64,000 bases of DNA from NCBI RefSeq assembly GCF_030376615.1, contig NZ_JARRAB010000016.1, positions 53,583 to 117,582 on the forward strand, written 5' to 3'. Source of the DNA: Pseudomonas sp. sp1636. Its GTDB lineage: Bacteria; Pseudomonadota; Gammaproteobacteria; Pseudomonadales; Pseudomonadaceae. Positions 55,066-64,000 of the stretch are shown here, one piece after another (positions within the stretch are counted from its first letter, which is position 1; each line of letters starts with the position of its first letter). The position numbers were made by a program, and so were the translations under genes. The notes below the pieces were generated by a model, which was not told where the DNA came from, did not search any database, and saw only the letters and a program-made list of their open reading frames with translations.

Positions 55066-56534
55066 GCGCCGGCTTCGCAGGTGCGGTTACGCCCGGCCTG
55101 TTTGGCGCGGTAGAGGGCGCGGTCGGCGCGGGCGAGCAACTCGCTGAGCGAGTCGTCCGCATGTAGCTCGGCCAGGCCAATGCTGGTGGTGATGGGCAGG
55201 CTGGCGCCTTGGTAGCTGAAACTGCCGTGCTCGGTCTGCTGGCGGATTTTCTCGGCGAGCAGGCGTGCTTGCTCGGGCGAGGTGTCCTTGAGCAGGAGGA
55301 TAAATTCTTCACCGCCCCAGCGGCAGATGATGTCGGACTGGCGCAGGTTGTCGCGCAGCTTGTTGGCGAAACCGCGCAGCACTTCGTCGCCGGCCAGATG
55401 GCCGTGGTTGTCGTTGAGAGCCTTGAAATTGTCGAGGTCGAGCAGCAGGGCGCAGAGAGGGCTGGGGTTACGCCGCGCTTCCTGGATCGCCTGGTTGGCC
55501 AGCAGGTCGAAGCCACGGCGATTGGGCAGTTCGGTGAGTTGGTCGGTGGTGGCCAGGGTGGCGATGCGTGCCTGGTAGCGGCGCAGGGCGATATTGACCA
55601 GGGTGAGCACGATGGCGGTAACCACCAGGCAGATCAGCAGGTTCAGGTATAGCGACTGGCGAATGCCGGCCAGGGCACCGGTTTCGCGCTTGTCGACGAA
55701 CAGGTACCAGTCCAGTTCGGGAATGAAGCGCACGTTGAGAAAGTGGCCGCTGCCATGTTCCTGATACTCGAAGTTGCCCGTTTTTGGCTGTGGCAGTTTC
55801 GCCTGGAGTTCTTCCAACCCGGCAAGGTCGCGCAGCGACTGGCCGACCTGGGCGCCCATTGGCCCGCCCGTGGCGCCGGTGAGGACGATGCGGCCGTCGC
55901 GGTCGACGAAGTACACGCTGCGCTCGTAGCGCGCCTGGTAGTCATCGATCAGCTGAACCACCGCATCCACGGTCAGGCCGACGCCGGTGGCGCCGATAAA
56001 GCGCTGGTCGTAGTCGAACACCTTGTAATTGATGAAAACCGTCAGGCGATCCTGGTTGGCCATGTCGACATCGACATTGATTTCGTAGGGCTCCTGCATG
56101 TCGCGCACCCGGAAGTACCAACTGTCACGCGGCGCCTGTGGCTCGACCTGCTTGAGCACGCCCTTGACCTGGTAGTAGGTATGGCTCTGGTCGGAGACGA
56201 AGAAGCTGGTGACGGTGCCGTAATGCTCTTGCACCTCGCGCAGATAGCGGGTCATCTGTTCGACGTCCTGTTCGCCGGCCATGACCCAGTCGCGGACGAA
56301 GGTGTCGCGGGCCATCATCGAGGAGATCAGCACGGGGCGAACCAGGTCTTTCTGGATTTCCGAGTAGACGTTGTCGGAGGTCAGCGGCAACTCGGTGTTG
56401 ACGATATTGTCGCGGATCGACTCGAGTGCGGCGTAGTAGCTGGCCAGCGAGGTGGCGAGAAAGCCGCAGCCGAGCAGCACCAGCAGCAGTAGAACCAGAG
56501 GACGTTGGCTGGCCGTCGAGGAAGCTGATGACAT
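55062..56534 (-). CDS. Membrane diguanylate cyclase with periplasmic dCache sensor
   Basis: The 490-residue protein has TM1 at residues ~12-32, a dCache sensor ~35-295 (DSWYFRVRDMQEPYEINVDVD near 138), TM2 ~303-325 and a GGDEF domain ~330-485. The active site RWGGEEF is intact and an RxxD inhibitory site (RQSD) sits five residues before it, so it should make c-di-GMP with product feedback. It is first in an operon with CWC and rsuA. The LapD/LapG/adhesin module 1-6 kb away is a natural recipient of its signal (inference). The ATG at 56534 has a weak ribosome site. Confidence 0.9.
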   Translation of the reverse strand: MSSASSTASQRPLVLLLLVLLGCGFLATSLASYYAALESIRDNIVNTELPLTSDNVYSEIQKDLVRPVLISSMMARDTFVRDWVMAGEQDVEQMTRYLREVQEHYGTVTSFFVSDQSHTYYQVKGVLKQVEPQAPRDSWYFRVRDMQEPYEINVDVDMANQDRLTVFINYKVFDYDQRFIGATGVGLTVDAVVQLIDDYQARYERSVYFVDRDGRIVLTGATGGPMGAQVGQSLRDLAGLEELQAKLPQPKTGNFEYQEHGSGHFLNVRFIPELDWYLFVDKRETGALAGIRQSLYLNLLICLVVTAIVLTLVNIALRRYQARIATLATTDQLTELPNRRGFDLLANQAIQEARRNPSPLCALLLDLDNFKALNDNHGHLAGDEVLRGFANKLRDNLRQSDIICRWGGEEFILLLKDTSPEQARLLAEKIRQQTEHGSFSYQGASLPITTSIGLAELHADDSLSELLARADRALYRAKQAGRNRTCEAGA

Positions 56535-56808
56535 GCAAGGTTCTGCTTTATGAGTGATGGCGCCATGCTAGCGTGCAATTGCCATGGCGTCACCGGTCGG
56601 TTCTGCTTGGCCATGGCGACGGTGTGTTCTGGCGGTTGCTTGTTCGACTAGGCGCGCCAGCCACCCAGGTGGCTGAGCTCCGCGGCGCTTTCCCGGCGGC
56701 CGCTGGCCATCCGGCACTTTCCCCGCAGGGGCGTTGTCCAACTTTTTGAGAGTACCCTGAAGGCCAGCAGTCGCTGGCCTTCCTCTTCTTGTGCTCGCGG
56801 AGGTCTCC

Positions 56809-57297
56809 ATGCCCTATAAATTTATGCTTATTGCGCTGTTGGGGCTGTTTTTAACCGGTTGCGCGGTCTATGGCGACGGTTATGGCCATCGCTATTCGGG
56901 TTATGACCGCCACTATTATTCGGGTGGCGATTATCGGGTGCAGCGTTACCCGGTATATGTCGCGCCGCGGCATTACGGGTACGACGACCGTCGTCACGTC
57001 CAGCGTCGTTATGACGCCCCTCGGCATGACCAGCGCCGCTACCTTCCGGCACCGCAGACGCGTTATTACAACCACGACCGGCGCGCAGAACAGCGCCATG
57101 ACGGGCGCCGCGATCAGCGCTATACGGGCCGTCGCGATCAGCGCGGCCAAGACTACCGCGCGGCGCAACCGCGCCAGGGGTGGAACGGCAAGCGGCTTGA
57201 TCAGCATGATCGGCAGCAGCGCTCGTCGAACCGGCAACCGCGTGGCCAAGGCCCGCGCAGCGATGATCGGCGCGGCTGGGAGAGTCGCCGCAACTAG
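56809..57297 (+). CDS. Arg/Tyr/Asp-rich lipoprotein
   Basis: This 162-residue protein has a short lipoprotein signal ending LFLTGC (Cys ~18). The mature part is low in complexity and dominated by Arg, Tyr, Asp, Gln and His (RRDQRYTGRRDQRGQDY), strongly basic and probably disordered. GGAGG precedes ATG 56809. I know no function. It might bind nucleic acid, LPS or polysaccharide at the cell surface, but that is a guess. Single gene between the diguanylate cyclase operon and lapG. Confidence 0.7.
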   Translation: MPYKFMLIALLGLFLTGCAVYGDGYGHRYSGYDRHYYSGGDYRVQRYPVYVAPRHYGYDDRRHVQRRYDAPRHDQRRYLPAPQTRYYNHDRRAEQRHDGRRDQRYTGRRDQRGQDYRAAQPRQGWNGKRLDQHDRQQRSSNRQPRGQGPRSDDRRGWESRRN

Positions 57298-57654
57298 CAG
57301 GCCGCAGCGGCGCACGCCAACGGTCAGTCCGTGGCGTGTGCCCGATCATGTTCTGGGCACGGCACGCTGGTTGAGCGTGCATCAGCTGCGCCCGCAGCGC
57401 TGACTTTATCCATCCACGCTTTCTTTCGATCGCCAGGGCTGCGCCAGTCCTGGCGCTTTGTCCGGCTCGCCACATCCTTGAACTGGCCGTTACGTTGCGT
57501 GCATCGGTTGCGCCGGCGGCGGTTCCAGAACCGCTCTCTCGTACGTTTCCCCGCATGATGGCAGTTGGCAATTGTGTTTTGTCTGCGTCGCCCGCAACAT
57601 GGCGCAGGCCTGACGTGTGGAATCCTCAGTTTGCAGACTGGTCGTATCGAAGTT

Positions 57655-58320
57655 GTGCGCGAGTGTCGTCGCTGGCCATGGCTGGCGGCCTGGCTGGCGG
57701 CCGTGTTGCTAATTTCCGCTGGGTTGCAGGCCGACTGGGATTTCAACCTGATCAGCAAGCGTGCCGAGCAATTGTACGGGCCGCTTGGACAGGGCCGTGG
57801 CCGCATCGATGATTGGCAACGATTGCTCCAGGAGCAGGCTGACGTCAGCGAAATGGAACAGCTGCAAGCGGTCAACCGCTTCTTCAATCTGCGTCTGCGC
57901 TTTCGCGACGATATCCAGATATGGAAGGTCAAAGATTACTGGGCCACTCCCGTCGAGGCGCTGTTTCAGGGGGCCGCCGACTGCGAGGATTATGCCCTCG
58001 CCAAGTACTTCAGCCTGCGCCAGCTGGGTGTGCCGAGTGAGAAGCTGCGCATCACCTACGTCAAGGCGGTGCGTTTGAATCAGGCGCACATGGTGCTCAC
58101 CTATTACCAACATCCTCTGGCCATGCCGCTGGTGCTGGACAACCTGATCGACGCCATCGAGCCGGCCAATCGCCGCGCCGACCTGGTGCCGGTCTATGCC
58201 TTCAACGCCGAGGGGCTGTGGCTGCCCGGCAAGGGAGGCGGCAAGCAAGTCGGGGACAGCAAGCGGTTGTCGCGCTGGCAGGATCTGTTGAAAAAGATGC
58301 GGGCCGAGGGGTTTCCCTGA
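57655..58320 (+). CDS. lapG: LapG, periplasmic adhesin-processing cysteine protease
   Basis: This protein of about 221 residues belongs to the bacterial transglutaminase-like cysteine protease family. It has an N-terminal signal peptide (PWLAAWLAAVLLISAGLQA) and the catalytic triad Cys in ADCEDYALAKYFSLR, His in QAHMVLTYY and Asp in LDNLIDAI. LapG cuts RTX adhesins near the N-terminus in the periplasm, releasing the cell from the surface, unless held by c-di-GMP-bound LapD. GTG 57655 is my choice since it opens the signal peptide cleanly; no start has a good ribosome site. lapD follows 22 bases downstream. Confidence 0.92.
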   Translation: MRECRRWPWLAAWLAAVLLISAGLQADWDFNLISKRAEQLYGPLGQGRGRIDDWQRLLQEQADVSEMEQLQAVNRFFNLRLRFRDDIQIWKVKDYWATPVEALFQGAADCEDYALAKYFSLRQLGVPSEKLRITYVKAVRLNQAHMVLTYYQHPLAMPLVLDNLIDAIEPANRRADLVPVYAFNAEGLWLPGKGGGKQVGDSKRLSRWQDLLKKMRAEGFP

Positions 58321-58342
58321 CACGGGCCGGAAGGAGTCGTTC

Positions 58343-60277
58343 ATGTCACTGTTCAAGCAGTTGTTTATCGCCATCTGCGCGCTGATGCTGGTGAGTTTCA
58401 CCGGCAGTTTTCTGGTCAGCGTGGAGAGTTCCCGCGAACAGCAGGTCAACCAGTTGCGGGCCCATGCCCAGGATGCGGCGACCGCCCTGGGCCTGTCGCT
58501 GAGCCCGCATATCCAGGATGTGGCGATGGTCGAGCTGATGGTCAGTTCGATTTTCGACAGCGGTTACTTCGAGAGCATCAGGGTGCTCGACTCAGAGAGT
58601 GGGCAGGTGATGGTTGAGCGCACTGGTGTGCCGGTCAGCGGGGAAGCACCGCAATGGTTCGCCCGTCTGGTTGATCTGGCGCCGGCCAGCGGCGATGCCA
58701 TCGTCAGCGACGGCTGGCGTCAAGCGGCGCGGGTACAGGTGGTGAGTCACCCGCTGTTCGCCGTCGGCAAACTCTGGCAAAGCGCCCTCGGTATCCTGTT
58801 GTGGTTGGCCTTGAGCGGGTTGTTGTGCATTGCCTTGGGGGTATTGCTGCTCAAGCGTCAGTTGCGTCCGCTGGACTATCTGGTCGAACAGTCGAATGCC
58901 ATCGCCCGCCGAGAGTTTCTCAGCCTGCCCGAGCTGCCCAAGACTCCCGAGTTTCGTCGGGTGGTCAATGCCATGAACCAGATGGTGGAGAAGCTCAAGG
59001 CGCTGTTCGCCGAGGAAGCGGCGCGCAGCGAGAAACTGCGCGCCGAGGCCTATCAGGACAGCCTCACCGGCCTGGATAACCGGCGCTACTTCGACCTGCA
59101 GTTGCAGGCGCGCCTGGGTGTCGATGAGCAAGCCTGTAGCGGCTTCATGCTGCTGCTGCGGGTCAATGACCTGGCCGGGCTCAACCAGCGCCTGGGCGGT
59201 CAGCGCACCGACCAGTTGCTCAAGGCCATCGCCGTGCAGTTGCAACAAATCAGCCAGGGTCGCTACCTGCTGGCGCGCAACCGCGGCGGCGAGTTTGCCG
59301 TGTTGGCCGCCGGCCTCGAGCGTGGTGAAGCGGAGCAATTGGCCGAGAGTCTGGACGGCGCCCTGGCCAGCTTGCAGCAGACCGCTGCCAGCGACTGCTT
59401 GCCGGTCGCGCATATCGGCATGACGGCCTTCGCCCCGGGCGATCGGCCCGCTGCGCTTTACGCGGCGCTGGATGCGGCGTTGGCTCAGGCCAGCAGTCAG
59501 AACCTGCAGAGCTGGGCCTGTAGCGAACACGACGCACAGCGGCCTGCCGCCGATGAACGGCAGAGCTGGCATGGCCTGTTGGATCGAGCGCTTAAGCAAG
59601 GGCGTTTCCAGCTGTACGTGCAGCCGGTGGTCAGTGCGGTTGATCCGGCGCGGGTGCTGCACCTCAAGGTGCTGGCGCGCTTGCTCGATGAGCAGAACAA
59701 CCCGGTACCGGCGGGGCGTTTTCTGCCCTGGCTGGAGCGTTTCGGCTGGGCCACTCGTCTCGATCTGGCCATGCTCGACTGGGTCTTGGCGCAGCTGCGG
59801 AGCAACAGCAGTTGTGTTGCGCTGAGCCTCTCCGGCAGCACCATTCGTGATCCGCAGGCGTTGCAGCAACTCTATGAGCGGCTGCGGCAGCATGCGCATC
59901 TGGGTGCGCGCCTGACCCTGGAGCTGGACGAAGATCAGTTGCCCGATGCCGTGACCCTGGAGGCGCTAACCGTGCGCCTGCGCAGCCTCGGGTTCAGCCT
60001 GGGGCTGCAGCACTTCGGCGGGCGTTTCAGCATGATCGGCAACCTGGCCAAGCTTGGCCTCAGCTACCTCAAGGTGGATGGCAGCTATATCCGCGCCATC
60101 GACACTGAGAATGACAAACGACTGTTCATTGAGGCCATGCAGCGCGCAGCCAACAGCATCGATCTGCCCCTGATTGCCGAGCGGGTCGAAACCGACGGCG
60201 AGTGGCTGGTGTTACGCGACTTGGGAATCGAAGGCGTACAGGGGCGCCTGTTCAGCGAACCGGGTCTTTGGACTTGA
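58343..60277 (+). CDS. lapD: LapD, inner-membrane c-di-GMP receptor controlling LapG
   Basis: This 644-residue protein has TM1 at residues ~6-26, a periplasmic output domain ~27-150, TM2 ~152-172, a HAMP domain ~173-225, a degenerate GGDEF (RGGEF near 312 in place of GGEEF) and a degenerate EAL (KVLAR near 442 in place of EVLLR). Both active sites are broken, as in LapD, so it binds c-di-GMP through the EAL domain rather than making or cutting it. It then sequesters LapG in the periplasm. AAGGAG precedes the ATG. The adhesin it protects lies convergent at 60773. Confidence 0.93.
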   Translation: MSLFKQLFIAICALMLVSFTGSFLVSVESSREQQVNQLRAHAQDAATALGLSLSPHIQDVAMVELMVSSIFDSGYFESIRVLDSESGQVMVERTGVPVSGEAPQWFARLVDLAPASGDAIVSDGWRQAARVQVVSHPLFAVGKLWQSALGILLWLALSGLLCIALGVLLLKRQLRPLDYLVEQSNAIARREFLSLPELPKTPEFRRVVNAMNQMVEKLKALFAEEAARSEKLRAEAYQDSLTGLDNRRYFDLQLQARLGVDEQACSGFMLLLRVNDLAGLNQRLGGQRTDQLLKAIAVQLQQISQGRYLLARNRGGEFAVLAAGLERGEAEQLAESLDGALASLQQTAASDCLPVAHIGMTAFAPGDRPAALYAALDAALAQASSQNLQSWACSEHDAQRPAADERQSWHGLLDRALKQGRFQLYVQPVVSAVDPARVLHLKVLARLLDEQNNPVPAGRFLPWLERFGWATRLDLAMLDWVLAQLRSNSSCVALSLSGSTIRDPQALQQLYERLRQHAHLGARLTLELDEDQLPDAVTLEALTVRLRSLGFSLGLQHFGGRFSMIGNLAKLGLSYLKVDGSYIRAIDTENDKRLFIEAMQRAANSIDLPLIAERVETDGEWLVLRDLGIEGVQGRLFSEPGLWT

Positions 60278-60360
60278 GGTATGTCAGAGATTGCCCTACG
60301 GACTGATCATCGATCCTCTGTAGGCGCAGTTTTAGCCGTGAAGCCTTCGCTTTCACATTT

Positions 60361-60699
60361 TCAGATCAACCCAGACTCATCGTCATTGATCAGCCGATTC
60401 AACCCGCCGAGGGCATCGCGTGCCTTGCTGCGGCCTACCAGCTTACTCTGTGCCGCTTCCGGCAAGTCGGTGATGCGCACAACCCCTTTCTGGATCAGCA
60501 CGGTGATCAAGTCTTCCAGTACCCGGATCATGTCCAGATCGCTCTGCTGGAGTTGCAGCAGGCTGCTCTCGACCGTCTGGTTGGCAAACCAGGCCAGCGC
60601 CTCCTGATCATCGGCGGCCAGCTCACCATCCATGCCTTCGAACGGTGATGCCTCTACCCGTTGCAGATTGCCCCAGGTATCGCGTTGCACGTACAACAT
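60361..60699 (-). CDS. Conserved small pseudomonad protein near the adhesin gene
   Basis: A 112-residue soluble, acidic protein (MLYVQRDTWGNLQRVEASPF, then SDLDMIRVLEDLITVLIQKG and ALGGLNRLINDDES). I recall relatives in pseudomonads carrying the misleading label 'tryptophan synthase subunit beta-like'. It has no similarity to TrpB and no known role. AAGGAG lies 7 bases before ATG 60699. It follows the adhesin gene on the same strand after a terminator hairpin and is convergent with lapD. Confidence 0.75.
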   Translation of the reverse strand: MLYVQRDTWGNLQRVEASPFEGMDGELAADDQEALAWFANQTVESSLLQLQQSDLDMIRVLEDLITVLIQKGVVRITDLPEAAQSKLVGRSKARDALGGLNRLINDDESGLI

Positions 60700-60733
60700 C
60701 GACTACTCCTTGCCCTATCGGCTGCCCTGAATG

Positions 60734-60767
60734 AAGAACCCCGCTAGCGGATGGTAGCGGGGTTCTT
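60734..60767 (-). terminator. Terminator of the RTX adhesin gene
   Basis: A 12-bp stem AAGAACCCCGCT/AGCGGGGTTCTT with a 10-base loop lies a few bases after the adhesin stop codon (60773). The T-tract is short. It separates the adhesin transcript from the small gene at 60699. Confidence 0.7.
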
Positions 60768-60772
60768 GCTGA

Positions 60773-63700
60773 TTAGCTGTGGTCGATTTTGATGATCGGG
60801 TCTGCGCCGGCGATCAGCGAGTTGACGATCTGCGAAGAGGTCGAGCCGTAGCTGGACAGATCGACCGGGTTGCCGCCGTTTTCCAGCTTGATGGTGACAT
60901 CCGCATTGCTGCCGGTGGCATTGATTACTCCGGTAGTGCTGATCTGCAGAGTGGACGTAGCCGTGTCGACGCGCAGGTAATTGAGGATATTGCCGTCATT
61001 CTCGCCTTGCAGCAGGTCACGCAGGTCGATTGTGTCCCGCGAGTTGCCGGTGAGGGTAACGTCCCTGATTACGTCATTGCCCAGATCACCGCGCTGCCAG
61101 AGGAACAGATCTTTACCTGCACCGCCAGTAAGGGTGTCATTGCCGAGGCCGCCGCGCAGGATGTCATCACCCGCTTCGCCATTGAGGATGTCGTTACCAG
61201 CTTCGCCATTGAGGAAATCGTTGCCGGTTCCGCCATTCAATGTGTCGTCGCCAACACCACCGTAGAGATGGTCGTTATCGGCACCGCCGTTGAGCGTGTC
61301 ATTACCGGCACCGCCGTAGATCAGGTCGTCACCATTGCCACCGTTGAGCGTGTCGTTACCGTTGTAACCACGAATCAGATCATTGCCAGTTGTGCCGGTA
61401 AGGGTGTCGTTACCGGCGGTGGCGTTGGTCAGCGTGTTGGTGGTCTCACTGACAGTGACGCTGAATGATTGTGAGCTGCTGGCGGTGTGGCCGTTGGCTG
61501 TTTCCGTCGCAGTACCGGACAGAGTCAGGTTTAGCGTGCCGGTATAGCCCGCAGGCGGCAGCAGGTGCAGGTTGTTCAGGTCACTGCTCGTTAGCGTCCA
61601 GCTGCCGTTGCCATTGTCGGCTCCCGCGCTCAGCCGTGCGCCAGCTGGAAGGCCTGAAAGCACCAGGCCTAGTGTCTCTGAGCCATCATTGTCGACCAGT
61701 TGGGCTGCGAGTGATAACGCTATAGGCGCGCCGTAGAGCGTGGCGTTGCCACTCTGACTGAAATTGGTACTCAGTAACGACAGAGACGAGTCCTTGAGAC
61801 CATCCCGGCCATTGAGTACCAGCCAGTTGAAGCTGTAGTTGCCATTCTGGGTCGCGGTATAACTGAATGTACCGTTACTGGTGAGGCTAGGAAACTTGGA
61901 CTCTGATGAGTCCACCAGGAAGGCATTACGGTTACCGGCCGGGTCTGTCACGATCAATACAACTAGATCGTTATAGCCATTCTGTACTTCGCTGGAGATG
62001 TTCTCGCCATTAGTGAATGCGTAGCTCCAGCTGACTTTAGTACCGCTGGCCAGATTGTAGTCGGCATAGGTGACTTTACCGTCCACCACGTTGACATTGC
62101 CGCTGTGATTAACATTCGGCCCGGTTGGGTTAAAGCGGTTATCGAGAAAGTCCGCAACCAGGCCCAGTTCCGCTTCCAGATTAGCTTGCGAGATGCCGTC
62201 GCCGGCATTGAGCGCTGCGGCATTGATCGGCGTATCGGCGCTGCCAGTCGATATGACCGTGGCTCCCGGATTGAGCACGAAGATATTCGCCACAGGTGAT
62301 ATCAATGGAGCATCTGCTTGTGGCGTCACCGTCACGGTAACCTGGGCACTTGAGGCGCCGCCCTTGCCATCAGAGATGCTGTACTGAATCAGCGCTGTGC
62401 CACTGAAGTTGCTGGCAGGGGTAAAACTTAGGGTGTTGTCCGCGTTGATTACCACAGTGCCATTGTTGGCGGAGGCACCTGTGACGGTCAGGCTATCGCC
62501 ATCGACGTCGGTATCATTGGTCAGCACGTTGATGGTGACCGGGCTGTCCTCATTGGTGGTAACGCTATCGGCAACTGCAACTGGCGCATCGTTGATCGCC
62601 TTGATGCCAATGGTCACCGTGGCCGAGGAAAGGCCGCCTTGGCCGTCGCTCACGGTGTAAGTGAAGGTAGCAGGGCCGTTGTAATTGGCATTGGGGGTGA
62701 ACACGACATTACCACCAACCAGTGCGACCGTACCGTGGGTCGCGCCTTGCACACTCACGATGCTGAGTGCATTGCCATCCGGATCGCTGTCGTTACCCAG
62801 GAGTGTGGCTGGAGTAATGGTCAGAGCCTGATCCTCGTTGGTCACCAGTGCTGGGTTCTCATGTTGCAGCGAGCTACCGCCAAGAACTGTGTAGGCGCCG
62901 CCCTGAGGGCGCAATTCAACGGTCAGTTGGGCATTGCCATCCTGATCCCAATAGATAATTTCGAATTGCTGCGCGCCGCCTTGGGGGACAGCGAATATCA
63001 CGGACTCGCGAGCGGTTGACCCCTGGTTGCCGTTGTATTCGGCAACCGTCTGACCATTGATGCGGATGCTGAATCCGTCATCCGCCGTTACGCGGAATTG
63101 GTAGTTGCCAGCGGCCAGGTTAACTAGGCCGCTGAGCTTGATAATGGCATCAGAGGTACTGGCAGGGTCACTCGACAGACTTGAGGCATCGCCACCGAGG
63201 AAGTTCTGCAGGTTCGAGCCATTGCCCAAGCCGCCGTTACCTATAGGGCCATAGTTCAAGTTGGTGCCCGTGAAGGTTGCCGTAGGCGCGCGGCCATTGA
63301 TAAAGGTTTCAACCTGACTGAGGTTGGTCAGATTGGCGCCATTGACCCCTTCGCTGTAGCCAAAGTACTGACCAACCAGTCCGGAAACCAGATAGTTGTC
63401 ATTAATGGCAATTGGGTCGCTGTTGAGGTTCAAGCTGCCGGCGCTGCCTGGATTGTCGGCCAGGTCTGTATAGCTGCCAGCAGGCAGACTGACGCTAGGC
63501 GAACCGCCACCAGTCGATGTGAAGGTTGCTGTCCATATGGCTGGGTTGCCAGCGGACTGCACCAAATTACTGATAGTGCCGCCCGACGGGTTGATATCGC
63601 TTGCGGTAAAGCCGGTGACTGCCTCACTAAAGGTGAAGGTCAGGGTCGTGGCTTCTCCGACCGAGAGATTGCTGTCGTTGGTGCTGATTACAACGCTTGG

Positions 63701-64000
63701 CGCAACCGTATCAATGGCTTGTTGAGCTTGTGCCGCAAGGGTTGGGTTGCCCGCTGAGTCGGTGGCTGCACCTGCTGGCACATTCACAGTGATATTGCCT
63801 GTGCTGTTGCCTGCAGGGGTGACGACCAGGCTGTAGGTCTGGCCATCGACGCTGGTGAAGGTGCCTTTGCTGCCGTTGCTGACGCTGATGTCATCGGCGC
63901 TGAAGCCGGTGACGGCTTCTGTGAAGGTAAAGGTGAAGGTCACAGGGCCATTGGCAACACCGGCGACGTTGTCGGTGATGCTCAGAGTCGGCGACAGGGT
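60773..64000 (-). CDS. Large RTX adhesin (LapA-like), C-terminal 1,076 codons
   Basis: The 5' part lies beyond the right edge. Visible in order are tandem bacterial Ig-like repeats ([12 protein letters not shown] and [12 protein letters not shown] units) and a PA14-like lectin domain (about 63390-62890: [28 protein letters not shown]). Two cadherin-like/VCBS domains (about 62870-62310) and a domain with [14 protein letters not shown] follow. Then come RTX nonapeptides (61110-61425) and a type-I secretion C-terminal domain ([20 protein letters not shown], then [11 protein letters not shown] near the end). Such adhesins are exported by a LapBCE-type system and kept on the surface until LapG cleaves them. 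lapG and lapD lie adjacent, facing it. Confidence 0.9.
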   Translation of the reverse strand, partial: TLSPTLSITDNVAGVANGPVTFTFTFTEAVTGFSADDISVSNGSKGTFTSVDGQTYSLVVTPAGNSTGNITVNVPAGAATDSAGNPTLAAQAQQAIDTVAPSVVISTNDSNLSVGEATTLTFTFSEAVTGFTASDINPSGGTISNLVQSAGNPAIWTATFTSTGGGSPSVSLPAGSYTDLADNPGSAGSLNLNSDPIAINDNYLVSGLVGQYFGYSEGVNGANLTNLSQVETFINGRAPTATFTGTNLNYGPIGNGGLGNGSNLQNFLGGDASSLSSDPASTSDAIIKLSGLVNLAAGNYQFRVTADDGFSIRINGQTVAEYNGNQGSTARESVIFAVPQGGAQQFEIIYWDQDGNAQLTVELRPQGGAYTVLGGSSLQHENPALVTNEDQALTITPATLLGNDSDPDGNALSIVSVQGATHGTVALVGGNVVFTPNANYNGPATFTYTVSDGQGGLSSATVTIGIKAINDAPVAVADSVTTNEDSPVTINVLTNDTDVDGDSLTVTGASANNGTVVINADNTLSFTPASNFSGTALIQYSISDGKGGASSAQVTVTVTPQADAPLISPVANIFVLNPGATVISTGSADTPINAAALNAGDGISQANLEAELGLVADFLDNRFNPTGPNVNHSGNVNVVDGKVTYADYNLASGTKVSWSYAFTNGENISSEVQNGYNDLVVLIVTDPAGNRNAFLVDSSESKFPSLTSNGTFSYTATQNGNYSFNWLVLNGRDGLKDSSLSLLSTNFSQSGNATLYGAPIALSLAAQLVDNDGSETLGLVLSGLPAGARLSAGADNGNGSWTLTSSDLNNLHLLPPAGYTGTLNLTLSGTATETANGHTASSSQSFSVTVSETTNTLTNATAGNDTLTGTTGNDLIRGYNGNDTLNGGNGDDLIYGGAGNDTLNGGADNDHLYGGVGDDTLNGGTGNDFLNGEAGNDILNGEAGDDILRGGLGNDTLTGGAGKDLFLWQRGDLGNDVIRDVTLTGNSRDTIDLRDLLQGENDGNILNYLRVDTATSTLQISTTGVINATGSNADVTIKLENGGNPVDLSSYGSTSSQIVNSLIAGADPIIKIDHS
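61110..61425 (-). repeat. RTX calcium-binding nonapeptide repeats within the adhesin
   Basis: About ten tandem GGxGxDxLx-type units ([20 protein letters not shown] and similar) are encoded here. They fold as a calcium-dependent beta-roll after export. The DNA is a visibly periodic 27-base repeat with matching GCCGTTGAG/GTCATTACC words on the plus strand. Confidence 0.9.

Noticed and set aside
60361..60699. Tryptophan synthase beta subunit
   Set aside because: Only 112 residues with no PLP lysine motif; the label circulating for relatives seems to be a misannotation.
61110..61425. Tandem DNA repeat or CRISPR-like array
   Set aside because: The 27-base period is coding and gives RTX nonapeptides in the adhesin frame; there are no spacers.

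Overview
The window reads as chromosomal DNA of a GC-rich pseudomonad (Pseudomonas sensu lato). Genes typical of that group are present: an MvaT-type H-NS analogue, a PA4642-family protein, phaG, a lapG-lapD pair beside a giant RTX adhesin, polB, and an RDD/SpoIIM/MoxR/DUF58 operon. Genes fill most of the window on both strands. There is one tRNA gene (Gly-CCC), no rRNA, no CRISPR array and no intact transposase. The species assignment is inference; no database was consulted.

Positions 1-14,000 form a catabolic region. On the minus strand are a 4-hydroxyproline 2-epimerase, a three-subunit D-hydroxyproline dehydrogenase, an AraC/PAS regulator, a periplasmic amino-acid binding protein and the first 355 codons of an aconitase-X type cis-3-hydroxyproline dehydratase, so both 3- and 4-hydroxyproline appear to be covered. 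An Atm1-type ABC exporter, an NAD-dependent malate/lactate-type dehydrogenase, a LysR/EamA divergent pair, a broken RidA gene and a GntR/FCD regulator follow. Nearly identical palindromes (core TATACGA) lie before the GntR gene and before the binding-protein gene, suggesting one regulon.

Positions 14,000-34,000 carry the six-gene RDD-SpoIIM-DUF4129-DUF4350-MoxR-DUF58 operon, exonuclease I, mvaT, purU, a CBS protein, a dCache chemoreceptor, a HerA-like ATPase, an NTF2-fold protein, a Sel1 lipoprotein, an M14 carboxypeptidase and a hemerythrin-like protein. Positions 34,000-48,000 carry DNA polymerase II, a decayed lhr fragment, a GcvA-like LysR regulator, a betaine-type acyl-CoA cluster (BCCT transporter, ADP-forming acyl-CoA ligase, CaiD-like hydratase) and a full lhr helicase. 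Positions 48,000-64,000 carry a ycaC/pirin/LysR group, a YadG/YadH-type ABC exporter, tRNA-Gly, phaG, a diguanylate cyclase-CWC-rsuA operon and the Lap biofilm module: LapG protease, LapD c-di-GMP receptor and the C-terminal 1,076 codons of a large RTX adhesin facing them.

The most unusual DNA lies between genes. A 199-239 bp miniature element with imperfect 23-bp terminal inverted repeats occurs three times (12528, 23361, 32527). Two copies have exact 8-bp direct repeats at their ends, and one landed exactly in a stop codon without changing the protein. Two isolated ends of the same element lie at 23270 and 50757. A second palindromic element with 24-bp inverted ends sits between the RDD gene and sbcB. 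The betaine/acyl-CoA cluster is the best candidate for an undescribed metabolic system.
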